DNA of 47,703 nucleotides from Deltaproteobacteria bacterium (GTDB lineage Bacteria; Myxococcota_A; Polyangia; Haliangiales; Haliangiaceae), in contig JACCRC010000528.1 of assembly GCA_013813765.1 (NCBI GenBank), positions 1 to 47,703 of the forward strand. The letters are read 5' to 3'. The position numbers and the translations under genes were made by a program. Under the pieces are notes generated by a model. The model did not search any database. It was not told the DNA's origin and saw only the letters and a program-made list of their open reading frames with translations. Of this stretch, positions 36,263 to 44,133 are shown piece by piece. The stretch's first letter is position 1, and each line of letters starts with the position of its first letter.

Positions 36263-37198
36263 ATGTCGCATCCATTCGCCGGAAAGCGCGTCGCCGTTGT
36301 CATGGGCGGGCTCTCGGCCGAGCGCGAGGTCTCGCTCAACACCGGTGCCGGCGTGCTCGCCGCGCTGCAGGCCAAGCAGTGGGACGTCGTCGCGATCGAC
36401 TGGCACACGGTCACCAGCATCGCGCAGCAGATCGAGACCTCGGGCGCGCAGGTCGTGTGGAACGCGCTGCACGGCACCTGGGGCGAGGATGGTGCGCTGC
36501 AGGGCCTCTGCGCGTGCCTTCGCATCCCGTGCACGGGCTCGGGAATCCTCCCGAGCGCGCTGGCGATGGACAAGGTCATGTCGAAGCGGATCTTCGAGAG
36601 CAAGGGCGTGCCGACGCCGCGCTGGCAGCTGTTGCCGCACGACGCACCAGCCGACGACGAGAGCGCGGTGGTTCGCGCGTTCGGCCTGCCCTGCGTGATC
36701 AAGCCCGCCAACGAGGGCAGCTCGGTCGGCGTCAGCGTCGTCGAGCGCGAGGACCAGATCACCGAGGCGCTCCTCGAGGCGAGGAAGTTTCACGGCCCGG
36801 TGCTCATCGAGGACTACATCGCGGGGACGGAGGTCTTCGTCGGCATCCTCAACGGCCGCGTGCTCGGCTCGGTCGAGGTGCGGCCCGCGACGAAGTTCTA
36901 CGACTACGAGGCGAAGTACAAGCGCACCGATACCAAGTACCTCGTGCCGCCGGAGCTGCCCCAGTCCGTGATCGATCGAGCGCAGGAGCTGGCGCTCGCC
37001 GCGTACGACGCGCTCGGCTGCTCCGGTCACGCGCGGCCCGATCTGCGCATCACTCACGCCGGCGAGCCGTACGTGCTCGAGGTCAACACGCTGCCCGGGA
37101 TGACCGCGACGAGCCTGCTGCCGAAGATCGCGAAGTCGGTCGGGATGGACTACGCCACGCTGTGTGAGGAGATCCTCGCGAGCGCGACGACCGTCTGA
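36263..37198 (+). CDS. ddl: D-alanine:D-alanine ligase
   Basis: The 311-aa ATP-grasp enzyme supplies the D-Ala-D-Ala dipeptide used by the MurF half of the fusion. Motifs: VAVVMGGLSAEREVSLNTG, WNALHGTWGEDGALQGLC, PCTGSGILPSALAMDKVMSK, CVIKPANEGSSVGVS, EDYIAGTEVFVGIL and YVLEVNTLPGMTATSLLPK with the metal-binding Glu and Asn. The length is that of the short (DdlB-type) form. ATG at 36263, 8 nt after the murB stop. It ends the murC-ddl operon; the next gene faces the other way. Confidence 0.97.
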   Translation: MSHPFAGKRVAVVMGGLSAEREVSLNTGAGVLAALQAKQWDVVAIDWHTVTSIAQQIETSGAQVVWNALHGTWGEDGALQGLCACLRIPCTGSGILPSALAMDKVMSKRIFESKGVPTPRWQLLPHDAPADDESAVVRAFGLPCVIKPANEGSSVGVSVVEREDQITEALLEARKFHGPVLIEDYIAGTEVFVGILNGRVLGSVEVRPATKFYDYEAKYKRTDTKYLVPPELPQSVIDRAQELALAAYDALGCSGHARPDLRITHAGEPYVLEVNTLPGMTATSLLPKIAKSVGMDYATLCEEILASATTV

Positions 37199-37204
37199 TC
37201 GAGC

Positions 37205-37750
37205 TCAGTGATGCCCTAGCTCCTCCGCGATCCCTGCGAACACGCCGAACAAGGGCATCGTCAACGCGAGCTCGATTCCAAGCGACCAACCGGAGCGTCC
37301 GGCCTCGTCGGTCACGAACGCACTCGTCGCGTACAGCGCGAATGCGCCGGGGCCATACCTGTACGAGAGCACCGTGCCGCCCGGACCGAGCGCGATCTCG
37401 GTCGTGCGGACACCTCCGTCGCGACCATGGAGCACCCTGCCGACCACCGCGAAGCTGCCGTAGCCGTCTTCACGGTCAGCCGTCGACGGTTTCAGGGCGA
37501 TCGCGAGCTCGCCGCCGGCGCTGAAGCTGGGCGAATCCCCGTCTAGCCTCAGCGAGCCGAGCGCGGTCAACGTTCCGTAACGGGCCCCCCAGCCGGCTCC
37601 GCCCGTGATCCGGAAGACGCCACCGCCGGGGCGTGGAGCCGGTGACGCGCGCATCGAGCGAGCGCCGCCGGCGCCCCACCCGACGGTGCAGCCGCCGAGC
37701 AGCGAGAGAACGAGACATAGACACGATGCGAGGACGAAGAAGCGTGGCAT
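37205..37750 (-). CDS. Lipoprotein of unknown function
   Basis: The 181-aa protein starts at the ATG at 37750 (VLASCLCLVLSLLGGCTVG; lipobox LGGC). The mature part is Gly-rich with alternating strands (FRITGGAGWGARYGTLTALGS, SYRYGPGAFALYATSAFV), which looks like a beta-barrel or surface beta sheet. The C-terminus LALTMPLFGVFAGIAEELGHH is hydrophobic. It lies antisense between ddl and the next block. The 200-nt space upstream (37751-37951) contains no feature that I can name. Function unknown. Confidence 0.65.
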   Translation of the reverse strand: MPRFFVLASCLCLVLSLLGGCTVGWGAGGARSMRASPAPRPGGGVFRITGGAGWGARYGTLTALGSLRLDGDSPSFSAGGELAIALKPSTADREDGYGSFAVVGRVLHGRDGGVRTTEIALGPGGTVLSYRYGPGAFALYATSAFVTDEAGRSGWSLGIELALTMPLFGVFAGIAEELGHH

Positions 37751-37951
37751 CGCGCTGGAACATGCCGGCGCCGAGCCGACGCGAGATCGCGGTTCACGCG
37801 ATGTTCACTCGTTGCACGTCATCTCGTGCGTCCTTTTCCGCGTCTTGCCATCGAGCTGCCGCACGGACATCGCGAGAACCGCGATGCGAATCATGACGAG
37901 AACGTCGTGAGGCCGCCAGGAGCTCCCTCGCGTGTTCACGGGAAGCTCACG

Positions 37952-38461
37952 TCATTTCTTGCAGCTGATCTCGACGACCTTCGACCAGGTCTTGCCCTTG
38001 TCGAGGGAGACCTCGCCGGAGAACTTGAGCGACTTCGGATCCGCGATATCGAAGTGCTCGCGAACCTGCGCGCCAACGCTCCCGCCGGTCATCACGTCGA
38101 GGTTGAAGGCCAGCTTGCCGTCCTTGATCGGGTCGGCGCTGCCGATCATCTGCTGGCCGAAGCCGCCGAACTCGGCGCGGCGCCACTTCTTGCCGTCGTA
38201 GGTCATGAAGGCCTCGGACCTCGACTTCACCTTGCCGACCCTGGACTCGGTGCTCTCGCGGATGAAGTAGCCATCGAGGTCGGCCTTGAACTTGAGGACC
38301 GCCGTGGTCGCGAGCATCTCTGGCTCGCCGGGCGCCCGCGCGTTGCCCGTACACTTCCAGGTCCCCGTCACGATCTTCGCGAGGTCCGTGACGTCCTGCG
38401 GGACCTTGGGATCGGCGTGGACAACGCCACCGATCATCAGGACGAGCAGGACCGACTTCAT
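37952..38461 (-). CDS. Secreted DUF1579-like protein
   Basis: The 169-aa protein from the ATG at 38461 has a short signal peptide (MKSVLLVLMIGGVVHADP). The mature part begins LAKIVTGTWKCTGNAR and contains KADLDGYFIRES, EAFMTYDGKKWRRAEFGGFG and FSGEVSLDKGKTW, a pattern like DUF1579/lipocalin-type proteins that begin with a G-x-W motif. The frame extends to 38839, but the signal peptide and a TATAGT box 6 nt before the ATG fix the start. It is predicted periplasmic and its ligand is unknown. Confidence 0.65.
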   Translation of the reverse strand: MKSVLLVLMIGGVVHADPKVPQDVTDLAKIVTGTWKCTGNARAPGEPEMLATTAVLKFKADLDGYFIRESTESRVGKVKSRSEAFMTYDGKKWRRAEFGGFGQQMIGSADPIKDGKLAFNLDVMTGGSVGAQVREHFDIADPKSLKFSGEVSLDKGKTWSKVVEISCKK

Positions 38462-38467
38462 TCCGGC

Positions 38468-38473
38468 ACTATA
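38468..38473 (-). promoter_or_regulatory. -10 hexamer TATAGT 6 nt before a start codon
   Basis: On the minus strand TATAGT is followed by six bases and the ATG at 38461. It is the closest match to TATAAT among the putative leaderless starts of this window. Confidence 0.5.
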
Positions 38474-38504
38474 CGTGGAAACCTGTGACCCGTTCGTGAG
38501 TCCC

Positions 38505-39842
38505 ATGGAAGTGACCCTGCGCTGCTCGCTCGTGGCCCTCGTGCTCGCGGCGTGCGGTCGCACGCCCAAGCCCGCCGCCGTGACAGGTCCGGTCGCTCCG
38601 GCACCACCCACCGACGCCGCCGAAACGCGCCCGCCGGATCCGGATCTGAACCGCACGCCGCCGAAGCCGCTGCTCTCGATCGACTGGGCGACCGTCCCGC
38701 TCGCGACCGAGGCCGACGCGAACGCCGTGTGGAAGCAGATCGCTCCGACCGGCGACGACTGGGAAGCGAAGCTCGACGAGATCCCGGTCGCGAAGGCCGG
38801 CCCGCTCGCGATCGCGCTGCTGCGCGGTGGCAACTTCACGTGCGTCCCGCCGCAGCCTCCGCGCGACTGCGCCGGACTCGTGCTCGATGTCGATGACCCT
38901 ACCCCGACCGCAACGATGGCGGACCCGTGCCTGCGCCGGCTGCTCGCGCTGTGGTCGATCGGAGCGCTCGAGGAGGCCGACCTGCCGCAGGTGATCGATG
39001 CCCTGAAGGCGGTCGCCGCGATCCCACCACCGGAGTCGCAGCTCGTCGCCGCGGCGATCCAGGCCGTGCCCGAGTCCGATCACGACCGGCGCCTCGAGCT
39101 GCTGTCGATCGCGTTCAAGGCCGGGCAGCGCGATCTCGCGAACGGGCATGTCGGCATGCTGGACGAGGCACACCTGATCACGGCCGTGCAGAAGCACCAC
39201 CTCGATGGCGCGCTCGACGCGCTCTCGGCGGAGAGCCACCGCAAGGTGTTCCTCGCGGCGATCACCGATGAAGCGCTCGCCCCCAAGGCCCGCGCCGAGG
39301 CGATCTCCGAGCTGGTCGCTGCGGATGACAAGCTCGCCCCCGACGCGAAGACCGCGCTCGTCACCGCGACGAGGTCCAAGGACTGCTACGTCGCCGCGCA
39401 GGCCGCCCGCTCGCTCGAGGTCCGCGGCGACAAGCGGTTCGTCCCGCGCCGGCCGCGAACGAGGTCGCCCGACGTGATGATGCGAGCGCTGTGCGTGCTC
39501 GCGAGCTACGAGCGCCTCCAGCCCAACGACGAGAGCTCGCTGCTGCCCTCGTTCGTGCCGCCGAAGGGGCTCGAGTACGTGAAGGTGCTGTTCGATCCGC
39601 TCTCGGAGACCGACACCGATGGCGATGGCGATCCGCGCACCGAGCGCAGCGTGAACTTGATCCCGAAGGCGGACGTGCTCGTCCCGGAGGTCGACGACAT
39701 GATCCGCGCGTTCCGTCGCTGCAAGGGCACGACCTGCAGCTCCGACGAACGCGACTTCCGGTTCGGCTTCAAGGCGGTGTCCGGAGAGCTCTGGTTCGCA
39801 TCGATCGATCTCGTCGATCGTCCGCCGTGCCCAGGTCGATAA
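38505..39842 (+). CDS. Large lipoprotein with helical-repeat body (unknown function)
   Basis: The 445-aa protein from the ATG at 38505 begins MEVTLRCSLVALVLAACGRT (lipobox LAAC) and has a Pro-rich linker (about 20-55). The middle is built from short helices rich in Ala and Leu (LPQVIDALKAVAAIPP, AHLITAVQKHHLDGALDALS, ARAEAISELVAADDKL), suggestive of HEAT-like repeats. The C-terminal part has a DTDGDGDPRTE stretch resembling a Ca-binding loop. The frame is open from 38286, but only this ATG gives a signal peptide. It is divergent from the DUF1579-like gene. Function unknown. Confidence 0.7.
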   Translation: MEVTLRCSLVALVLAACGRTPKPAAVTGPVAPAPPTDAAETRPPDPDLNRTPPKPLLSIDWATVPLATEADANAVWKQIAPTGDDWEAKLDEIPVAKAGPLAIALLRGGNFTCVPPQPPRDCAGLVLDVDDPTPTATMADPCLRRLLALWSIGALEEADLPQVIDALKAVAAIPPPESQLVAAAIQAVPESDHDRRLELLSIAFKAGQRDLANGHVGMLDEAHLITAVQKHHLDGALDALSAESHRKVFLAAITDEALAPKARAEAISELVAADDKLAPDAKTALVTATRSKDCYVAAQAARSLEVRGDKRFVPRRPRTRSPDVMMRALCVLASYERLQPNDESSLLPSFVPPKGLEYVKVLFDPLSETDTDGDGDPRTERSVNLIPKADVLVPEVDDMIRAFRRCKGTTCSSDERDFRFGFKAVSGELWFASIDLVDRPPCPGR

Positions 39843-39910
39843 CGCCAGCGATTCTCGATCCTTGCCCTGCTGTCATGGATCTTCTTCACGGCTATGGCAC
39901 CATTTGATCC

Positions 39911-40222
39911 GTGACGCGCTGGATGCTCGCCCTGTTGATCGCCGTGTTCGCCGCGTCCTCCGTGGGTGATGCCGAGGCGCAGGCATTCAAGCCGAAGAAG
40001 ACACCCGCGAAGGGCAGCGCCGCGAAGAAGGCGCCAGCACCCGCCGCGAAGAAGGCCGCCGCTCCGCGCCGCGTGGTGACGTCGAAGAAGGCGGCCAAGA
40101 AACGTCCGAATCGCGCCGCGGAGAGCGGTCGCGCCGATGATCTGACGCCGGACGAAGGCGCGCCTTCGTCCAAGACGACGAGGGACGATGACTACGTGCT
40201 GATCGAAGACGACGACGAGTAG
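39911..40222 (+). CDS. Exported Lys/Ala/Pro-rich protein resembling a histone H1 tail
   Basis: The 103-aa protein from the GTG at 39911 has a signal peptide (LALLIAVFAASSVGDAEAQA). A repetitive basic region follows (KPKKTPAKGSAAKKAPAPAA ... KKAAKKRPNRAA), then an acidic end (DDDYVLIEDDDE). H1-like Lys/Ala/Pro repeats are common in myxobacterial DNA-binding proteins, but the signal sequence suggests this one is exported, so a role in binding wall teichoic-like or nucleic polymers outside the cytoplasm is possible (inference). The start is chosen because it produces the signal peptide; an alternative, non-exported start is not present. Confidence 0.55.
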   Translation: MTRWMLALLIAVFAASSVGDAEAQAFKPKKTPAKGSAAKKAPAPAAKKAAAPRRVVTSKKAAKKRPNRAAESGRADDLTPDEGAPSSKTTRDDDYVLIEDDDE

Positions 40223-40259
40223 CGAACGACGAAGCGTTCAGCTCGATGACGGACGTCGA

Positions 40260-40393
40260 GCGAGACCGAGCGATCCGGCGCGAGTCGGAGCGCACGCCCG
40301 GACCGCAGCGATGGCCCGTGGTGGTTCCACGGGCCGAGCGAGGACCGGACGTACGCTCCGAATCGCCCGGAGCGCGACGGTCGCAGCCGACGG
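40260..40393 (+). repeat. Intergenic repeat, copy A, with perfect hairpin
   Basis: This block lies in the 280-nt gene-free space before ftsQ and shares its outer parts with a second copy at 47476-47653: GCGAGACCGAGCG at the left end, CGCACGCCCGGA in the middle, CCGG/C-CGTACGC next, and an identical 25-nt end (40369-40393 versus 47629-47653). Between them is a hairpin GGCCCGTGG (40313-40321), loop TGGTT, CCACGGGCC (40327-40335). At the same place copy B has a hairpin of different sequence but intact pairing. No protein is apparent. The rest of the space (40394-40460) holds no named feature. Confidence 0.65.
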
Positions 40394-40460
40394 GCACGCT
40401 TGTTCAGGTCGGATACGCAGCACGCGCGTCGTCGGAAACCGAAGTGATCCGGAGCGGGTC

Positions 40461-40496
40461 AAAAAATTGCCCGGGTGATCCACGCGTGCGTATTTG
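40461..40496 (+). promoter_or_regulatory. ftsQ upstream element: A-tract, TTGCCCGGGTGATCC and -10
   Basis: AAAAAA (40461-40466) runs into TTGCCCGGGTGATCC (40467-40481), followed by TATTTG (40491-40496), 6 nt before the ATG at 40503. TTGCCC resembles a -35 with an 18-nt spacer to TATTTG. The 15-nt TTGCCCGGGTGATCC recurs exactly upstream of ftsZ, so the spacer half is probably a regulator site as well as part of the promoter. No Shine-Dalgarno precedes ftsQ. Confidence 0.6.
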
Positions 40497-40502
40497 CAGA
40501 GC

Positions 40503-41408
40503 ATGGATCGATCCCGCCGTGGGGGGAGCAGCGAGAGGACTGTCCCCGCTGAATCCCGGCTGACCGTTCGCGGGAAGAAGAACCGCAAGCGGCCGGGATC
40601 GGTGTGGTCGCGCTTGCCGCGGCCCAAGACGATCGTCGATGCGTGCGGCCGCGCGGTCCGTCGGTCGTTGCCGGCGCTCGCCGCGACCGCAGGGATCACC
40701 GTGATCGGCGCTGGTCTGTGGGCCGGCTATCGGTTCGTGACGACCTCGGAGCGGTTCGCGATCACCTCGATCGAGGTTCATGGCGAGACGCACCTGACCG
40801 ACGATCAGATCCGCGCGTCCCTGCCGGTGAAGCTCGGCGACAACGTGTTCGCGACGAACCTCGGCAAGGTCGCCGCCGCGACGCGCGCGCTGCCCTGGAT
40901 CGCCTCCGCCGAGGTCCACCGCGTCCTGCCGCATACCCTCGTCGTCGAGGTCCGCGAGCACGCACCCGTCGCGATCGTCGAGCTCGGCGAGCTCTACCTC
41001 GTCGACGCCGCCGGCCACCCGTTCAAGCGCGCCCAGCTCGAGGCCGGCGACGGTGCCGACCTGCCCGTGATCACCGGGCTCGAGCGCGCGGTCTACGAGG
41101 CTGCCCCGGGGCCGACCGCTGCCACGATCGTCGCCGCGCTCGGCGCGCTCGCGACCTGGCGCGCGGAGCCGGACCGCCCCGAGATCGGCGAGCTCCACCT
41201 CGACGCCCACCACGCACTCACGCTGCGCACCTACGAGCACGCGACCGCGATCCAGCTCGGCCAGCTCGGCCCGGAGCTGCCGGCGCGCATGCGCACGTTC
41301 GACGCCGCGTGGGCAGAGCTCTCCGAGCCCGAACGCCTCCGCGCCCGCGCGATCCACGTCGACGCGCGCATCGATCAAGTCACCGTCGCACTGAACACGA
41401 AGGACTAG
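40503..41408 (+). CDS. ftsQ: Cell-division protein FtsQ (DivIB-like)
   Basis: The 301-aa bitopic protein has a basic cytoplasmic N-terminus of about 50 residues (RGKKNRKRPGS), one helix (SLPALAATAGITVIGAGLWAGY), and a POTRA domain beginning FAITSIEVHGETHLTDDQIR. An FtsQ domain with LPWIASAEVHRVLPHTLVVEV, EHAPVAIVELGELYLVDAAG and DLPVITGLE follows. It links FtsK/FtsL/FtsB at the septum. A TTG nine bases upstream is possible, but the ATG at 40503 fits the box spacing. It is followed by ftsA after 9 nt. In the shuffled order it is separated from ddl by five unrelated genes. Confidence 0.93.
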   Translation: MDRSRRGGSSERTVPAESRLTVRGKKNRKRPGSVWSRLPRPKTIVDACGRAVRRSLPALAATAGITVIGAGLWAGYRFVTTSERFAITSIEVHGETHLTDDQIRASLPVKLGDNVFATNLGKVAAATRALPWIASAEVHRVLPHTLVVEVREHAPVAIVELGELYLVDAAGHPFKRAQLEAGDGADLPVITGLERAVYEAAPGPTAATIVAALGALATWRAEPDRPEIGELHLDAHHALTLRTYEHATAIQLGQLGPELPARMRTFDAAWAELSEPERLRARAIHVDARIDQVTVALNTKD

Positions 41409-41417
41409 AAGCACCAC

Positions 41418-42647
41418 ATGGCAAAGCCCAAGAGCAGCGAGATCATCGTCGGACTCGACATCGGCACCACCAAGATCGCCTGCATCGTCGGCGAGGTGAC
41501 CGAGGACGGCGTCGACATCATCGGCATCGGGACGTCGCCGTCGAAGGGAATGCGCCGTGGCAACGTGGTGAACATCGACGCCACCGTGCAGTCGATCCGT
41601 GCCGCGGTCGACGAGGCCGAGAACATGGCCGGTTGCGAGATCTCGAGCGTGTACGCGGCGATCTCCGGACCGAATGTCCGCGGCATCAACAACAACGGCA
41701 TCGTCGCGATCAAGGACAAGGAGATCCGCGCGAGCGACATCGCCCGCGTCCTCGAGCAGGCGAAGGCCGTCGCGATCCCGATGGATCGTGAGGTGCTCCA
41801 CGTGCTGCCGCAGCAGTACCTCGTCGACGATCAGGACGGCATCCGCGATCCGCTCGGCATGGCCGGGGTGCGGCTCGAGGCAAAGGTGCACATCGTGACC
41901 TCGCTCGTGTCCTCGGTGCAGAACGTCATCCGCTGCGCAAATCGCTGCAACCTGCAGGTCGCCGACATCGTGCTCGAGTCGCTCGCCGCATCGCAGGCCT
42001 GCCTCGAGGATGACGAGAAGGAGCTCGGCGTCGCGCTCGTCGACATCGGCGGCGGCACCTGCGACATCATGATCTACGCCGACGGCGCGATCGTGCACAC
42101 CAGCGTGATCGAGCTCGGTGGCGAGCGCGTCACGAACGACATCGCGACGCTGCTCCGCACGCCGCTCGAGGCCGCCGAGAAGCTGAAGCGCAAGTATGGC
42201 TGCGCATGGCGCGAGCTCGTCGACAACGGCGAGATGATGGAGGTCCCGTCGACCGGCGGCCGCGGTGCGCGCACGATGCCGCGGCACAAGCTCGCCGAGG
42301 TGATCGAGCCGCGGATCGAGGAGATCTTCGAGTACGTGAAGAAGGACCTGGTGCGGTCCGGCTACTACGACGCGCTCGCGGCTGGCGTGGTGCTGACGGG
42401 CGGCGCGACCGTGATGGAGGGCGTCGCCGAGATCGCCGAGCAGGTCCTCAACGTGCCCACCCGGCGCGCGGCGCCGACGAAGATCGGTGGCCTCGTCGAT
42501 GTGGTCCGCTCGCCGAGCTACTCGACCGGCGTCGGCCTCGTGATGTTCGGCGCCCAGCAGGGCAAGAGCGTGCAGCTTCCCGCTCGCGGTGAGGATCGCC
42601 CCGGCATGTTCAAGCGGGCCTGGAGCCGCCTCGCGGAGATGTTCTGA
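41418..42647 (+). CDS. ftsA: Cell-division protein FtsA
   Basis: The 409-aa actin-like ATPase tethers FtsZ to the membrane. Motifs: IIVGLDIGTTKIACIVGE (phosphate 1), the 1C insert with YAAISGPNVRGINNNG, VALVDIGGGTCDIMIYADG (phosphate 2), GGERVTNDIATLLRTPLEAAE, GVVLTGGATVMEGV (adenosine motif). The C-terminus FKRAWSRLAEMF is an amphipathic helix typical of membrane targeting. ATG at 41418, 9 nt after ftsQ. Its TGA overlaps the ATG of a 57-aa ORF (TGATG). ftsZ is not adjacent: about 2.1 kb with four other genes intervenes. Confidence 0.97.
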   Translation: MAKPKSSEIIVGLDIGTTKIACIVGEVTEDGVDIIGIGTSPSKGMRRGNVVNIDATVQSIRAAVDEAENMAGCEISSVYAAISGPNVRGINNNGIVAIKDKEIRASDIARVLEQAKAVAIPMDREVLHVLPQQYLVDDQDGIRDPLGMAGVRLEAKVHIVTSLVSSVQNVIRCANRCNLQVADIVLESLAASQACLEDDEKELGVALVDIGGGTCDIMIYADGAIVHTSVIELGGERVTNDIATLLRTPLEAAEKLKRKYGCAWRELVDNGEMMEVPSTGGRGARTMPRHKLAEVIEPRIEEIFEYVKKDLVRSGYYDALAAGVVLTGGATVMEGVAEIAEQVLNVPTRRAAPTKIGGLVDVVRSPSYSTGVGLVMFGAQQGKSVQLPARGEDRPGMFKRAWSRLAEMF

Positions 42648-42820
42648 TGGCTGACTCGCGGTCCCTGCTGCGCCCGCACCAGCTGCTCGCGCTCGTGAAG
42701 GAGCTGCGCAAGGTGGAGGGTGCCGAGCCGGTCGATCCCGAGCAGCAGCCGCTCGAGGTGGTCGATGGCGTCGAGGTGTTCGAGCGCGAGCACACGTCGG
42801 GTTCCGTCCTCGGCGGCTGA
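42647..42820 (+). CDS. 57-aa protein start-stop coupled to ftsA
   Basis: ATG at 42647 shares its A with the ftsA stop (TGATG) and opens 57 codons to a TGA at 42818-42820. The product begins MADSRSLLRPHQLLALVKEL and continues with an acidic, Glu/Val-rich half (EQQPLEVVDGVEVFERE). It is predicted soluble: an N-terminal helix with Leu on one face, then a short beta-prone segment. Codon use is that of the neighbours (G/C in third positions). No signal peptide or membrane segment. Translational coupling suggests stoichiometric expression with FtsA. Not recognised. Confidence 0.6.
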   Translation: MADSRSLLRPHQLLALVKELRKVEGAEPVDPEQQPLEVVDGVEVFEREHTSGSVLGG

Positions 42821-42835
42821 TCGTGGACGTTCGTG

Positions 42836-42841
42836 TATGGT
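42836..42841 (+). promoter_or_regulatory. -10-like hexamer TATGGT 6 nt before a start codon
   Basis: TATGGT lies 6 nt before the ATG at 42848 with no Shine-Dalgarno, in the same geometry as the next gene's TAGGGT. Confidence 0.45.
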
Positions 42842-42847
42842 CGGCGG

Positions 42848-43501
42848 ATGCTGCGTGCGTCGCTGATCCTCGGGCTGGTGGCAGTCGTGTCGCGCGCGAA
42901 CGCGGGACCGGGTCCATGGACGCTACCGATGGGGCCGGAGTGGAAGGACATCACCGCCGAGGCGATGACCGATCCCGCCATCGCGGCAGCCGCAAAGGCC
43001 GTTCGCGACAAGGGCGGCACGTTCGACGCAAAAGCCTACAACGATGACGCCAACGTGCTGTTCATCGCGGTGATCGACGTGCCCGACATCGGGCACACGA
43101 TGGCCGAGCTGAAGGCGTTCGAGTCGAGCGCCCATCGACGCGCGAACGAGGCCGGCAAGCCGCTGGACTACCGGCCCGAGCGCACGGACCTGACGCTCGG
43201 GTCCACGGAGCTCGTACAGGGTCCGGACTCGACGATCCATACGCGGCGGATCGCCGGGTTCGTCAAAGGAGCCGGCCTTCGCGCGGTGACGTTCAACTGC
43301 TACGGCGAGACGCCGCGGTGCGAGCTGCTGCTCGCGTCGGCATCGCTCGACACCTCGGCGTTCGTCAAGCTCTCGACGATCGACGCGTCGCCCAAGGAGC
43401 CCAAGCTACGGCTGATGTTCGTGGTCGCGTGCTCCGTCGTCGTCCTCCTGCTGGTCGCCGCGTACGTGATCATGAAACGCCGCCGTTCTGCGGCAGCCTG
43501 A
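42848..43501 (+). CDS. Exported protein with C-terminal membrane anchor, first of a paralogous pair
   Basis: The 217-aa protein from the ATG at 42848 has a signal peptide (MLRASLILGLVAVVSRANAG). An ectodomain follows (WTLPMGPEWKDITAEA ... HTRRIAGFVKGAGLRAVTFN) and a C-terminal helix (LMFVVACSVVVLLLVAAYVI) with a basic tail. The ectodomain contains two Cys (CYGETPRC) that align with CTGTKETC in the next gene, so they probably form a disulfide. The pair occurs between ftsA and ftsZ. A GTG 15 nt upstream would also be in frame, but the ATG fits the TATGGT spacing. Function unknown. Confidence 0.7.
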   Translation: MLRASLILGLVAVVSRANAGPGPWTLPMGPEWKDITAEAMTDPAIAAAAKAVRDKGGTFDAKAYNDDANVLFIAVIDVPDIGHTMAELKAFESSAHRRANEAGKPLDYRPERTDLTLGSTELVQGPDSTIHTRRIAGFVKGAGLRAVTFNCYGETPRCELLLASASLDTSAFVKLSTIDASPKEPKLRLMFVVACSVVVLLLVAAYVIMKRRRSAAA

Positions 43502-43506
43502 TCGTG

Positions 43507-43512
43507 TAGGGT
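43507..43512 (+). promoter_or_regulatory. -10-like hexamer TAGGGT 6 nt before a start codon
   Basis: TAGGGT is followed by 6 nt and the ATG at 43519. The sequence around it parallels the upstream paralogue's start. Confidence 0.45.
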
Positions 43513-43518
43513 CGCGCC

Positions 43519-44133
43519 ATGGCGCGCTGGTGGACGATCACGATCCCTTCCGGGTACACGGACGTCACGGAGGAGGCGAAGCAGGCGCCGCAGATGGCGC
43601 AGGTGCTCCAGAAGACGCGCGAGAAGGGCGGCGTCCTCGAGATGCAGCTCCACCAGAGCGCGGACGGCGAGAACCTGATCGTCCTCGACAGCACGTTCCG
43701 CGACATGCCGGTGACGAAGGCCACGCTCGACGGCTTCGAGGAGGGCGCGCGCGGCACCTCGTTCGGCACGGGGCGGCAGCTCACGTATCACATCGACTAC
43801 ACGCCGACGATGGTGGTCGGGACGCAGCAGACGAGCGCGCCCGACGGCACGATCGTCTGGCACAAGCGGTGGACGGGCTTTGGCAAGGACGAGCAACTGA
43901 AGAGCCTCGCGATCGGCTGCACCGGCACGAAGGAGACGTGCCAGCCGATCTTCGACTCGGTCATCGTCGAGCCGTTCCAGTTCAAGGCCGTCGCCTCGCT
44001 CGCGAAGGGCAGCTCCGGCGGCGGCGATGACACGGCGTACAAGATCGGTCAGGCCGTCGGCGTGGGCCTCGTGTGCGCGATCGTGCTCGCGCTCGTCGCG
44101 CGGAGCCGCAAGAAGTCAGCGGCAAACCGGTAG
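43519..44133 (+). CDS. Membrane-anchored paralogue of the preceding gene, without signal peptide
   Basis: The 204-aa protein begins MARWWTITIPSGYTDVTEEA and lines up along its length with the previous product: WT(I/L)..P.G(Y/W)xD(V/I)TxEA at the start, a KGG-(V/T)-(L/F) block, a (T/R)..(R/W)(I/T)GF segment, Cys-x6-Cys (CTGTKETC), and a C-terminal helix (AVGVGLVCAIVLALVARSR) with a basic end. No signal peptide is seen, so topology may differ (the helix alone anchors it) or the true N-terminus may be missing. The last 18 bp overlap the convergent lipoprotein gene. Function unknown. Confidence 0.7.
   Translation: MARWWTITIPSGYTDVTEEAKQAPQMAQVLQKTREKGGVLEMQLHQSADGENLIVLDSTFRDMPVTKATLDGFEEGARGTSFGTGRQLTYHIDYTPTMVVGTQQTSAPDGTIVWHKRWTGFGKDEQLKSLAIGCTGTKETCQPIFDSVIVEPFQFKAVASLAKGSSGGGDDTAYKIGQAVGVGLVCAIVLALVARSRKKSAANR

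Noticed and set aside
40238-40502. Open frames across both copies of the intergenic repeat (similar GCDRRAP stretches on the minus strand)
   Set aside because: The shared peptide comes only from the shared 25-nt repeat end. The rest of the frames is unrelated, and the stem sequences differ in a way that preserves pairing rather than protein.
40404-42917. An 837-codon open frame antisense to ftsQ and ftsA
   Set aside because: Shadow of ftsQ and ftsA; composition biased, no recognisable domain.
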